Shown here: one piece after another, positions 11,736-20,414 of the stretch
How positions within the stretch are numbered: the first letter of the stretch is position 1
Layout: every line of letters starts with the position of its first letter
Assembly: GCA_051453625.1 (NCBI GenBank)
Contig: JBOZIK010000001.1
Location: forward strand, 245,123,130-245,162,350
Length of the DNA stretch: 39,221 bases
From: Welwitschia mirabilis
Taxonomy: Eukaryota > Gnetophyta > Gnetopsida > Welwitschiales
Reading direction: 5' to 3'
The notes under the pieces: generated by a model
Seen by the model: only the letters and a program-made list of their open reading frames with translations
Database searches by the model: none
What the model was told of the DNA's origin: nothing
Position numbers and translations under genes: made by a program

Positions 11736-12218
11736 TTTTTTTGACATCAATATTGAAATTTATACATATTAATCATAAGTTTAAGTGAATTAAAAGCATT
11801 GTTTTTCCCCTTTCTGGTGTCTTCTGTTATCTCGCTTTTGTTTTTGTTCATACCTATCATTTTTTGCTTCTTATTAAACCTTCCTGACACTCAAGCGGTC
11901 TAGACATCTACCTTCTCAGGAGGCTAGATGTCCACCTAATTGATAGTGGGTTTTTAAGCTCAGTGGAAGTCAGATGTCTGCCCTTCAAAGGTCAAACACC
12001 CACACACCTGTGTAGATGCGAATCCGCATTTTAACTCATGGAAATCCTCCTCGGCCATTTGCCTCTATATAATCGATCATCCCCCCTTTCTTTTGTCTCA
12101 TCCTGTTGTTTTACAGTGCTCTAGTCTCCAGAAGTAAGTATTCCTCTCTTAGCTTATTTTCTTGGTCTTTTCTCTCTTTGATAGCTTATATCTTTCTCTC
12201 TTATCTTTCATCTCCACC
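11736..12218 (+). promoter_or_regulatory. Promoter-like region upstream of the copia A 3' ORF
   Basis: This spacer between pol and the 3' ORF holds motif copies tagacatctacc (11901), tagatgtccacc (11925) and cagatgtctgccc (11971). They are spaced 24 and 46 bp apart, the same motif and about 23-bp rhythm found in the element's LTR. A TATATAA box follows at 12066-12072. After it come a pyrimidine-rich stretch ending in a splice-acceptor-like ttgttttacag (12106-12116) and a donor-like gaaGTAAGT (GT at 12134). The layout looks like an internal promoter with a spliced leader, or an acceptor for a subgenomic RNA. All function is inferred. Confidence 0.5.
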
Positions 12219-14213
12219 ATGCAAAGGTAGAAAATTCAAGTTTTAAGGAAGGATAGAGGCAAAGATAAGGAAGGAGAGTCAGTTTTTGTGACTCTTAGGG
12301 CAAAGGTAATGTGAACTCAAAGCTTTAATAAGGAGCCTCTTACTCCAAAGAGGGTTATTTTGCATGACACTTTCAGGCATTATTTTAACCTTTTGCCTAG
12401 GTTGGAGGAGTTAGATTGGACATATATTCTAAACCTTCATACTCATGCTTTGGTAAATTTGGTTCGTATGTTTTACTGTAATGGTTCTTATCAGCGTGAG
12501 CAAAATTAGTTTATATCAAATTTGTATGGTATTGAGATNNNNNNNNNNNNNNNNNNNNNNNNNNNNNNNNNNNNNNNNNNNNNNNNNNNNNNNNNNNNNN
12601 NNNNNNNNNNNNNNNNNNNNNNNNNNNNNNNNNNNNNNNNNNNNNNNNNNNNNNNNNNNNNNNNNNNNNNNNNNNNNNNNNNNNNNNNNNNNNNNNNNNN
12701 NNNNNNNNNNNNNNNNNNNNNNNNNNNNNNNNNNNNNNNNNNNNNNNNNNNNNNNNNNNNNNNNNNNNNNNNNNNNNNNNNNNNNNNNNNNNNNNNNNNN
12801 NNNNNNNNNNNNNNNNNNNNNNNNNNNNNNNNNNNNNNNNNNNNNNNNNNNNNNNNNNNNNNNNNNNNNNNNNNNNNNNNNNNNNNNNNNNNNNNNNNNN
12901 NNNNNNNNNNNNNNNNNNNNNNNNNNNNNNNNNNNNNNNNNNNNNNNNNNNNNNNNNNNNNNNNNNNNNNNNNNNNNNNNNNNNNNNNNNNNNNNNNNNN
13001 NNNNNNNNNNNNNNNNNNNNNNNNNNNNNNNNNNNNNNNNNNNNNNNNNNNNNNNNNNNNNNNNNNNNNNNNNNNNNNNNNNNNNNNNNNNNNNNNNNNN
13101 NNNNNNNNNNNNNNNNNNNNNNNNNNNNNNNNNNNNNNNNNNNNNNNNNNNNNNNNNNNNNNNNNNNNNNNNNNNNNNNNNNNNNNNNNNNNNNNNNNNN
13201 NNNNNNNNNNNNNNNNNNNNNNNNNNNNNNNNNNNNNNNNNNNNNNNNNNNNNNNNNNNNNNNNNNNNNNNNNNNNNNNNNNNNNNNNNNNNNNNNNNNN
13301 NNNNNNNNNNNNNNNNNNNNNNNNNNNNNNNNNNNNNNNNNNNNNNNNNNNNNNNNNNNNNNNNNNNNNNNNNNNNNNNNNNNNNNCATATATTCTAAAC
13401 CCTCATACTCATGATTTGGTAAATTTGGTTTGTATGTTTTACTGTAATGGTTCTTATGAGCTTGAGAAAAATTAGTTTATATCAAATTTGTATGGTATTG
13501 AGATTGCAATTGATCTTGAAATGATTTCTGATGCCAATGGGTTTCCATTAGACTACGTATATGTGCATAGTACTTCAGTTTCAATGTTAGATAGTTTAGT
13601 TTCCAGAAATGAACTCAATGAAGTTTCATATAAAAGACAAGAGGGATGGATAACTACCATTCTCACTAGGATTTTGAGGTGAATCTTCAAGGTACTCTTT
13701 GACATCATCTCCAATAATCTCATTTTCAAAGTTGGCCACATGGATGAAGTGTCTCCTCTGTGTGTGTATATGTCATGTATTATTATGCTCAAAGTATCCA
13801 AATCCAACTTACCTCAGTTGATTTTTCATAACATAGCTTCCTACACATCTATGAGTTTATCGTCACTGCCATATGGAGGTCTTATTACTAAGATGTATCA
13901 TGACCATACATCTCTACTAAAAGTTAAAGATGAAATTCTAAAATTGTAAAAGCCATTTGATGAGTTCTCTCTTATCTGGATGAAAATTGTGAATGACACC
14001 ACTCCTGCAGCTCTGCCTTCTCCTCCCATTAGGCGATTCAAGTGCATGTAACTTGGTGTGTCTTCAAGGTGTACCTCCTCAACCAACAAATGGCTCAAAT
14101 AGATTTCATCTCAGCTATCCAAGATAAAGAAGGTTCTTGTTGAGTTCGAATTGGAGGTGACATCCACCTCTTGCAGTAGTAGTAACAGTAGTAATTTTGT
14201 AGAATCTAGCTAA
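12219..14213 (+). pseudogene. Copia A 3' ORF ('env-like'/plant transposon protein) relic
   Basis: After pol the plus strand carries scattered open segments. One near 12390-12540, repeated after the gap at 13387-13550, includes HDLVNLVCMFYCNGSYE and FISNLYGIEI. This pattern (LVr.FY.N, then v.G..i) resembles the domain called 'putative plant transposon protein' that occurs in extra ORFs of plant LTR elements. Later open segments are 13488-13682 and 13740-13949, and a serine-rich tail ends at TAA 14211-14213. The ATG at 12219 sits in a good context (ccacc) but meets a stop three codons on, so the start is uncertain; if a leader intron were used the ATG would be removed. Position between pol and the polypurine tract matches the env-like ORF of SIRE-type copia elements. 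No membrane segment is evident in what remains, and an envelope role is not supported by sequence. Confidence 0.55.
12412..13514. other. Assembly gap (848 N) with near-duplicate flanks
   Basis: N run 12539-13386. The roughly 120 bases before it (from tggacatatattctaaacc) recur directly after it with about half a dozen differences, and the reading frame continues past the gap from the second copy. As with the gaps at 6200 and 10857, this points to unmerged overlapping contigs rather than real missing sequence. Confidence 0.7.
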
Positions 14214-14546
14214 ACATGTATTTTGTCTTTCTTTCTTGCTTATTTTTATTGCCTTTTCTCCTATGCCTTTTTATTCTTTATGTGTTTGTGTGTTTGTCGG
14301 TCAGCTTGCTCTTATGTACTACAAACTATGATGAATATGTAAATCATCTTTTTAATTAATGGCCAATATAATATATGTTGCTTCCATGTATGTTTATTCT
14401 TATTATCTTGTTCACATGATTTTCACAAGTATTTTTGTTTATCTTTTATTTTCTTTTAAAATCAATGATGCCAAAAGAAGAAGTAATGCTTATTGTTAAT
14501 ATTATTTGAGACACAATACTTATATCATTTCAATAGGGATATCAAA
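14214..14546. other. Copia A 3' untranslated stretch
   Basis: AT-rich sequence between the 3' ORF stop and the polypurine tracts, with a tgtgtttgtgtgtttg run near 14281-14296. No gene or other structure seen. Confidence 0.5.
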
Positions 14547-14636
14547 CTCAGGGGGAGCTAGTCTACATCTCAGGGGGAGGTTATTCTAAAAATATCCTTT
14601 AGATATTAGATTTATCATCATTTAAAAGGGAAAGAT
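14547..14636 (+). promoter_or_regulatory. Polypurine tracts of copia A
   Basis: ctcagggggag occurs twice (14547-14557 and 14569-14579), followed by aaaagggaaagatt (14624-14637) immediately before the LTR. Repeated 'cagggggag' boxes plus a final purine tract next to 'atcatcat' are characteristic of SIRE-type copia elements and prime plus-strand DNA synthesis. Confidence 0.75.
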
Positions 14637-15737
14637 TATAAGTAGAAGGCTTCAATGATGCCAATAATTGTAAGAATGAAGTGATAAGATGGCAATCACT
14701 CGTCACAGTTGCGTTAAGAAGCTAACTTTTGCATGCAGATGTCCCCACTCAAAACAGGACAGATGTCCCCTCTTCTTGCGAGAAAAGTGTATCTGTGACA
14801 AGTCTCAGGCCTGGACATCCCCACTCAAATAGGGCGGAAGTCCCCTCTCCTTGTGAAAACATGACTGGTAGTTCTCAGGGTAGACGTCCCCAGTCCAAAC
14901 AGCCTGGACGTGCCCCCTCTATTCAGTTTTTTTCTTAATCTATACCTATGGCAGGTGCAGACATCCTCTTTTTTCTAGGGCAGACGTCTATCCCTAGGAG
15001 GAACAATGTCCCCAATTTTTAAGGCAGACATCCTCTCTTTAAATCATTGGAAAAATGATCGGGTACAAGCAAATGTGTGGTGATTTTAAATGGTTATTCT
15101 CTTCTGGTGCACCATTAAATCATATTGGAAAGATAAATTTGATTGAAATATTAGGTTATCATCTCTTAGAATCATCATCTAGGGTTTCCCTTTAATAGCT
15201 ATTTTCCCCTTCTCTTTAAAAGGGCTAAAATCTACTTTGTTAGGGTTACGTACACATATACGATTCTGTGAAGTAAACTTAAATTAATCTTTGGCGATCT
15301 CTCTGTAATTTGTGATCCTACCTTGTGTGATCATTCAGATTAGATCCTATATTATTTCATTCATGCTTAAGGTACAATTCAATTTCCTCTCTTTTTTTTG
15401 TGGTTGAATTTGGGCCTTTGAAAGAGTCCAATTGTGAAAGGTTGATGATAAGCCTGGAAAACCATCACTGTTGTATAAGGGGTTGATAATTAGCTAGAAA
15501 ATCATCAGTTCAAGAATGATAAGGGAACTAGGGAAGATGACATCATTGTCTCTTCTTGAAGAGTGGAGTAGGCACATTACCGAACCACTATAAATCTTGT
15601 GGGCTAATTATTTTTCTGTTTGACTAATTTTTTCAGATTTAATTTTTATTTACAAAGCTGATTAATTTCATTTTAGAATTGGGTTTTGGATTTAAAAGTA
15701 ATCATTATTCTTATTCACTTCCCTCTAGAAATTTTAA
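14637..15737 (+). repeat. Copia LTR shared by elements A and B
   Basis: The LTR starts just after the purine tract at what looks like a decayed TGTAAG (now tataag) and ends just before the primer-binding site at 15739, about 1.1 kb in all. The U3 part carries an array of GACGTC-type motifs (14736-15035). A TATA-like tttaaaa lies at 15215-15221 and may serve as the promoter. It is preceded by A's polypurine tract and followed by B's PBS, so it is both a 3' and a 5' LTR. Exact ends are uncertain by a few bases because the terminal dinucleotides have decayed. Confidence 0.7.
14736..15035 (+). repeat. Array of about ten 'cagaYgtcccc' motifs in the LTR U3
   Basis: Motif copies begin at 14736, 14760, 14812, 14835, 14881, 14905, 14958, 14981, 15004 and 15025. 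Within pairs the spacing is 21-24 bp, and pair to pair it is 76, 69 and 77 bp, giving a higher-order repeat of about 70-77 bp. The best copies contain GACGTC, a palindrome bound by plant bZIP factors (C-box core). Enhancer function is inferred from position and repetition. Confidence 0.8.
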
Positions 15738-15738
15738 T

Positions 15739-15750
15739 TGATATCATAGC
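15739..15750 (+). promoter_or_regulatory. Primer-binding site of copia B (tRNA-iMet type)
   Basis: tgatatcatagc matches TGGTATCAGAGC, the usual plant initiator-Met tRNA primer site, at 10 of 12 positions. It sits directly after the LTR and about 40 bp before the gag ATG at 15792, as expected. Confidence 0.75.
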
Positions 15751-15791
15751 AAGGTTACTCTTGATAGAGCTTCACCACTTTGAGTGATCTA

Positions 15792-18027
15792 ATGGAATCT
15801 ATTGTCGATGAAGGCTAATCGATCTCAAGGCATTCTTATTTTAATGGATTAAACTATACTTTTTGGAAAACTAAAATGATAATATTTCTGAAATCTGTTG
15901 ATTTAAATATCTGGGATAGTATTGTGTGCAGTTACTTTGAACCCACTATTTCATTAGTAGCTTGGTTTGATGAACAGAAGGAGGAAGAAAGGCTTAATGC
16001 AAAAGCAAGGAATGCACTTATTTGTGCCCTCAGTCCGAAGGAGTACAACTGAGTAGTGTTTCTCTACAAAGGAAATCTGGGATACCCTCAAGATCACTCC
16101 TTAAGGTACAAGTATTGTGAAAAATTTCAAGTTACAATTGTTAACAAATCAATTCAAAAATATTGGAACGAAAGATTAGGAATCTATTATTGAATACACG
16201 ACCAAGGTTACGGATAGTGTAAATACAATATGAGGTCTTGGAGAAAAGATTCTAGAACAAAGATTTATGTAAAAAATCTTGAAGAGCTTCCCAAGTGTTT
16301 CAGACCTAAAATTATTGCGACAAAAGAGAGCAAAAATCTAGATACCATGAGTCTAGAGAAGATCAAGAGATTATTAATTACATATGAAGCTACCATTATG
16401 GATGATGAGGAGCCTAAGATAAAGAATATTGCCTTGAAATGTTCAAGTCAATGTAATAAAGGTTGCAACAATGAAGAAGATGATGAGAATTTAGTCCTTT
16501 TGGCTATAAATTTCAAAATATTTCTAAGAAAACAGAAAGATCTTGATAGAAAAATATATGATTCTAATAAATATTAATTTGAGAAGAATTCTTTTAATTA
16601 CTTTGGAAGAAACAAGAAACCTTTGTAATACTTTAAGTGTAAGGGATTTGAACACACAACAGCAGAATGTGCCAATACATAAAAGGCCAAAATCAAAGGG
16701 AAGAAAGGCCTTAAAGTTACTTGGAATGATGAGGAAGAATCTAATTCAGAGAAATCTTAAGATGATAAAGAGGAGTGTGGATTATTAATCATCACTAATG
16801 AGTAAACCTTCATATCAACTACTAAGGATGAGCATGCAATCTTCAATAAAAAAGAGGTAATATTTAAAAATTCTAAAAATATTAAAGAAGATTATAAATA
16901 ATTTTTTTTTGGTGAATATTTAACTTGTAAAATTAAGTATTTAAGATCTAAATTATTGTCTCTAGAAACTAAACTTGACTTAGCCCATAAAGAGTTAGAT
17001 AAGGCCTCTAAAAGTCTTGCAGGTGCAAATAAAACTACTTATCTTTTATCAAGGAAATTAAGGATGCAAAGAAACTTAATTATACTACCTCATATAAGTA
17101 TAACAAGGTAAAATATAATCATAAGAGCTATTCTTTAAAGTCAAATAATTTAAATTTTTTCCATATTCGATGTTTCTATTATGGAGACATAGGGCATATA
17201 AGATTTTCTTATCCCATCAGAAAGGAAATTTTTTTCCATCATACAACTGATAGGTTTTTGTGAAAACCAAAAGCAATGAATAATTAGCCTAAAAATAGAA
17301 TTTGTAAAAGGATTACTTGTTTATACTTCTCTTAAAGTAATAAAGCATCTTTGATGATTCTTAGACAATGGATGTTTAAGACATATAATATGTCATAAAA
17401 AATGGTTTCACACACTTGTCAACTATGATGGAGAAGAGGTTTCTTTTGATGATAATTAAAAGCAGTCATCAAGAAAAAAAGGTATGATTTATGAATATGA
17501 GCTTCAAAAAATTGATGATGTTTTATATGTTGAGGGGCTTAAGAATAATATGTTGAGTATTGCTCAAGTGTGTGATAAAGGGAATGTAGTCAATTTTGAT
17601 AAAAATAAGTGTGTGATAAAGAATGTATCTAGCAATAAGGACCTTTTGACTTCCCATCATATAGGAAACTTGTATTCTATAGGATGTGAGTCTAATGCTA
17701 AAGAGTTGTATGAATTTACTCAAGTAAGTCAAGAACATTTCAGACATAAAAGAATGGGTCTTCCAATTACTTTAAACTTGAAGATCATTTCTCAATAAGA
17801 GTTGGTTAAAGATTCATTAAAACTTAGTTCTTCAAATTCTATCTTATGTGAATAATGTTAAATAAGAAAACTCATGACTTATTCTATTAATTATAAGTTT
17901 GAGACATCCTTATAAGGGCCTCTAGGATAGTTTCACTTAGATTTAGTATCTCCTATAAAAGTTTAAGATCTAAGTGGTGAAAGATATTTTATGTTGATTA
18001 ATAACTATACTCACTTTACATGGATTG
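15792..18027 (+). pseudogene. Copia B gag-protease-integrase relic
   Basis: The ATG at 15792 begins a copia-type gag (UBN2-like): FNGLNYTFWKTKMIIFLKS near 15838-15897 and later KARNALICALSPKEYN (about 16003-16050). Frameshifts occur from 16050 onward. Open stretch 16230-16577 continues the gag domain. Two CCHC zinc knuckles follow. The first (16629-16670) has its first Cys replaced by Tyr; the second (17171-17212) has its second and third Cys replaced by Tyr, all explained by TGT-to-TAT changes. The pre-integrase part is open at 17484-17798 (KIDDVLYVEGLKNNMLSIAQ), and the integrase beginning FHLDLVSPIKV to HFTWI runs into the N gap at 18028. I could not recognise the protease active site. The relic is clearly non-functional. 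Confidence 0.82.
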
Positions 18028-18127
18028 NNNNNNNNNNNNNNNNNNNNNNNNNNNNNNNNNNNNNNNNNNNNNNNNNNNNNNNNNNNNNNNNNNNNNNNNN
18101 NNNNNNNNNNNNNNNNNNNNNNNNNNN
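18028..18127. other. Assembly gap (100 N) at the end of copia B
   Basis: Exactly 100 N, a placeholder for unknown length. Copia similarity is present before it and absent after it, so the real 3' border of element B is hidden here. No duplicated flanks are seen, unlike at the gaps in element A. Confidence 0.8.
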
Positions 18128-18189
18128 TAAATTCAAAGAGTATTATAAGGTTTTAAAAAAATTATCTTTGTCTTGTCACTTTCAATTTC

Positions 18190-18830
18190 CATAAATACGT
18201 AAATGGATCTAAATCTTTAAATAATCTCTGAATTTTAGAAATCATTTCAAATTACAAGACCTTAAAAATGTATGTATGGTCCTTCAAAGTAATTTTCTAA
18301 ATGATTTAGATGTTTAGCATTCAACTCTTTAACCCATCATGCACACTCTATATGTAACTTGTAAGTTATTTTACCTAAGAGATAAAGATTAACTCACAAA
18401 ATCTTTTTAACTCAAAATAACCTTCATTCCATGATTCATAAACAATTCCAATTCTTCAAATGAATATGCTTCTTACAATCAATGTTATCCCACAGAAACA
18501 TAATTTCTGGCTTTTTCCATGTACTAGACAAATTCTTTTAGAATCCAAAGATAAGGTATTAAATAATTTACTAAGGNNNNNNNNNNNNNNNNNNNNNNNN
18601 NNNNNNNNNNNNNNNNNNNNNNNNNNNNNNNNTTTCATTCTGCTAATTGATTGATCATCTTATTACTCAATAATTATTTTTTCGCTCTCTTTGTAAGAAG
18701 AGGAATACTTAAATATTCATCACAAAAAATATTAGTTAAATAACTAAGAAGTCGATGCTTTTTATGAATTTGGTTGTAATTCATGTTAAAAGTGTTGGTC
18801 ACATGTTTTTGAAGATTAACTCACTTAAAT
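18190..18830 (-). pseudogene. Second LINE-derived relic, homologous to about 2340-2870
   Basis: This AT-rich stretch aligns over several hundred bases with the minus-strand LINE relic at about 2340-2870. Shared landmarks in the same order include 'cctaagag.gaaagattaactca', 'aagaggaatactaaatat', and 'taattcatgttaaaa' followed by 'tttttgaagattaa'. It corresponds to the part downstream of the YVDD box, and no RT motif is preserved here, so the LINE label rests on the homology. A 56-N gap lies at 18577-18632. Confidence 0.5.
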
Positions 18831-19413
18831 ATATTATAATATGTGAGTGGAAAATTTAATCACAAGTGATCAATTTCTTCTATCTTGTAAAAGGGTAATG
18901 AGTGTTGATCATGATTGAGTTGTTTTGTCTTATGGACCACCAACAAGCATTTATTGTTAACCAAAAGTTAACAATCTTCCATCCAAATTTTTTCTTCTAA
19001 AAGAAGAAGTTTAGAAAAATAAAAATAATGATTTTAGTTAAAAGGGTGTTGAAATTTTGTCCTTGATGTATTTTACTTGTTATTCCTCTCTCTTTTTATA
19101 AGTAACTATTTTTTATATCCTCATTGTACATATTCATTATTTATCTCTTAATGCTCTTTAAACTAGAATTTCATACTTGCTCTTTAATGTTTGTGTAATA
19201 ATAGGGTTGTTCCAATTTTAATCCTTGTTAATTCAATGAGAACATTACTTTTTTGCTTTATCAGTAATGACTTATTCATCATAATTCTTATATAAGTGAA
19301 CATATTTTTTAAGTTTAGAAGGTTGTTGACCTTGCGACCTTTTTAGTAACTATACCTTCCCATAAGAATATAACCATTACAATTGCTTTAACAAATGACT
19401 TAATTATGCTGAG
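18831..19413. other. AT-rich intergenic DNA, no gene seen
   Basis: No open frame, repeat structure or recognisable motif beyond AT-rich low complexity. It could include more of the LINE relic. Confidence 0.5.
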
Positions 19414-19641
19414 GATCCCACCATTTGTCAATTAGATCTTCCAACTACAACCCCTTAAATAGAAAATGAATGTTCCATGAGTTCAAGTACCAACCCATTA
19501 ACCTATTTCTTAAATTTAAAAAATATAGATCCCACAATTTGTCAATTAGATCTTCCAACTACCACCCCTTAAATAGAAAATGAATGTTCCATGAGTTCAA
19601 GTACTAACCCGTTAACCTATTTCTTAAACTTAAAAAGTATA
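19414..19641. repeat. 114-bp tandem duplication upstream of chitinase copy 2
   Basis: Two adjacent copies, 19414-19527 and 19528-19641, both begin gatcccac.atttgtcaatt and end with tttcttaaa.ttaaaaa.tata. They differ at only about seven positions, which makes this one of the younger rearrangements in the window. It ends about 770 bp before the chitinase ATG. Confidence 0.92.
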
Positions 19642-20414
19642 TGTTTGACTGCTGAGCATGTCAAATTATGTGTTTCCACATAAAGCTTTTGTTTTTAGTG
19701 TTTTTAAGTTAGACCACGTAGAGGACAAAAATTTAAACGTGTTCGAATTTGAGCTACCGCCGTCCGCATGCTCTGATGGGTGATCGTGCATTAACATCGG
19801 ATATTCTGATGCACTATCGCCTGATCGACTTTGACTTTGTCTCGCTACCAATAACGTGTAGCCCACTTTGACAACTTCAACTCCTGCGCCGACTCTGAAT
19901 TCAATCTGAACACGCAGACACGCAACACGCACACACAGATTTATTAACGCCGGCAGGGCTTCAGCATTCTAGAGTCCAGGTAATAGTACCGCGAATCTCT
20001 CCCGTTTTCGTCGGGGGCCTACGCTAAACTGTTTCCGTTGTTTTAAACTTACACTTACTCTGTGCCTTGGACTTTCCTGCTAACCGCAAAATCCCGTGAA
20101 TCCGTGAAAACAGACCAGGTCAACTCAAGGATCAAAGTCGCTCAAACATTCAGAGGAACGGCAATAGACAAGCTATCCATTCTATTAGATCGTCTTTGGG
20201 AAATCCGCGTTCGGCACAGCCTGTGCGCTGTCACAGCATCCAGAAGATTGAAAAACGCCCTCAACTCTCATCGTCTCATTCCAAACGCTTCCTTCGCCGA
20301 CTCCTCTCTAATACGCTGACTTTCTCTGCTATTAAAGCACCTTGTCCTCCTCCTCAATCACGCATTACAGTCTTGCAGAGCCTCAGCCATATCCAAGCAC
20401 AGGCACTTCTCATA
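19642..20414 (+). promoter_or_regulatory. Promoter and 5' UTR region of chitinase copy 2
   Basis: From about 19670 the sequence becomes much less AT-rich than the intergenic DNA, as in the coding region. A TATA-like tattaaa lies at 20330-20336, about 80 bp before the ATG, which would give a 5' UTR near 50 nt. W-box cores (TTGAC[CT]), the binding site of WRKY defence regulators, occur at 19645-19650, 19831-19836 and, on the minus strand, 20118-20123. Such short motifs also arise by chance. Open frames on both strands here, including an upstream in-frame extension of the chitinase to 20196, are not convincing as coding sequence. Confidence 0.5.

Larger units (their letters stand above)
6116..15737 (+). 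mobile_element. Ty1/copia retrotransposon A (5'-truncated, with 3' env-like ORF)
   Basis: Domain order on the plus strand is pre-integrase, integrase, reverse transcriptase, RNase H, long spacer, extra 3' ORF, polypurine tracts, LTR. This order (integrase before RT) defines copia. An extra ORF after pol and a 'ctcagggggag' repeat before the LTR are typical of the SIRE/Maximus (Agrovirus-like) lineage. The 5' LTR, PBS and gag are missing: similarity starts suddenly in the pre-integrase domain. The element is interrupted near 6901-7880 and at 9322-10412 by later insertions and contains three assembly gaps with repeated flanks. Its 3' LTR (14637-15737) is also the 5' LTR of element B. Stops and frameshifts throughout mean it is not autonomous. 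Confidence 0.85.
14637..18127 (+). mobile_element. Ty1/copia retrotransposon B (3'-truncated)
   Basis: Shared LTR, PBS (15739-15750), gag, two zinc knuckles, pre-integrase and the start of the integrase. Similarity stops at the 100-N gap (18028-18127), and nothing copia-like follows. Its pre-integrase region is the same family as element A (about three quarters of bases identical by eye over 77 bp), so A and B belong together but are old, separate copies. Confidence 0.8.

Noticed and set aside
12481-13475. About 300-codon frames around 12539-13386
   Set aside because: Composed mostly of N; only the flanking residues of the copia 3' ORF are informative.
12219-14213. A true envelope protein
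   Set aside because: No signal peptide, membrane segment or cleavage site visible; only the position after pol suggests the env-like label.
14736-15035. CRISPR-like array
   Set aside because: Motifs are only about 11 bp, imperfect and located in an LTR U3; there are no 20+ bp repeats with unique spacers and the DNA is from a plant.
19666-19932. 88-codon minus-strand frame upstream of the chitinase
   Set aside because: Lies in promoter-type sequence, has no recognisable motif, and open frames are expected by chance in less AT-rich DNA.
20196-20414. Longer chitinase start at 20196 (463 aa)
   Set aside because: The extra 73 residues are not signal-like and would bury the clear signal peptide that begins at 20415; a TATA-like box lies inside this stretch.
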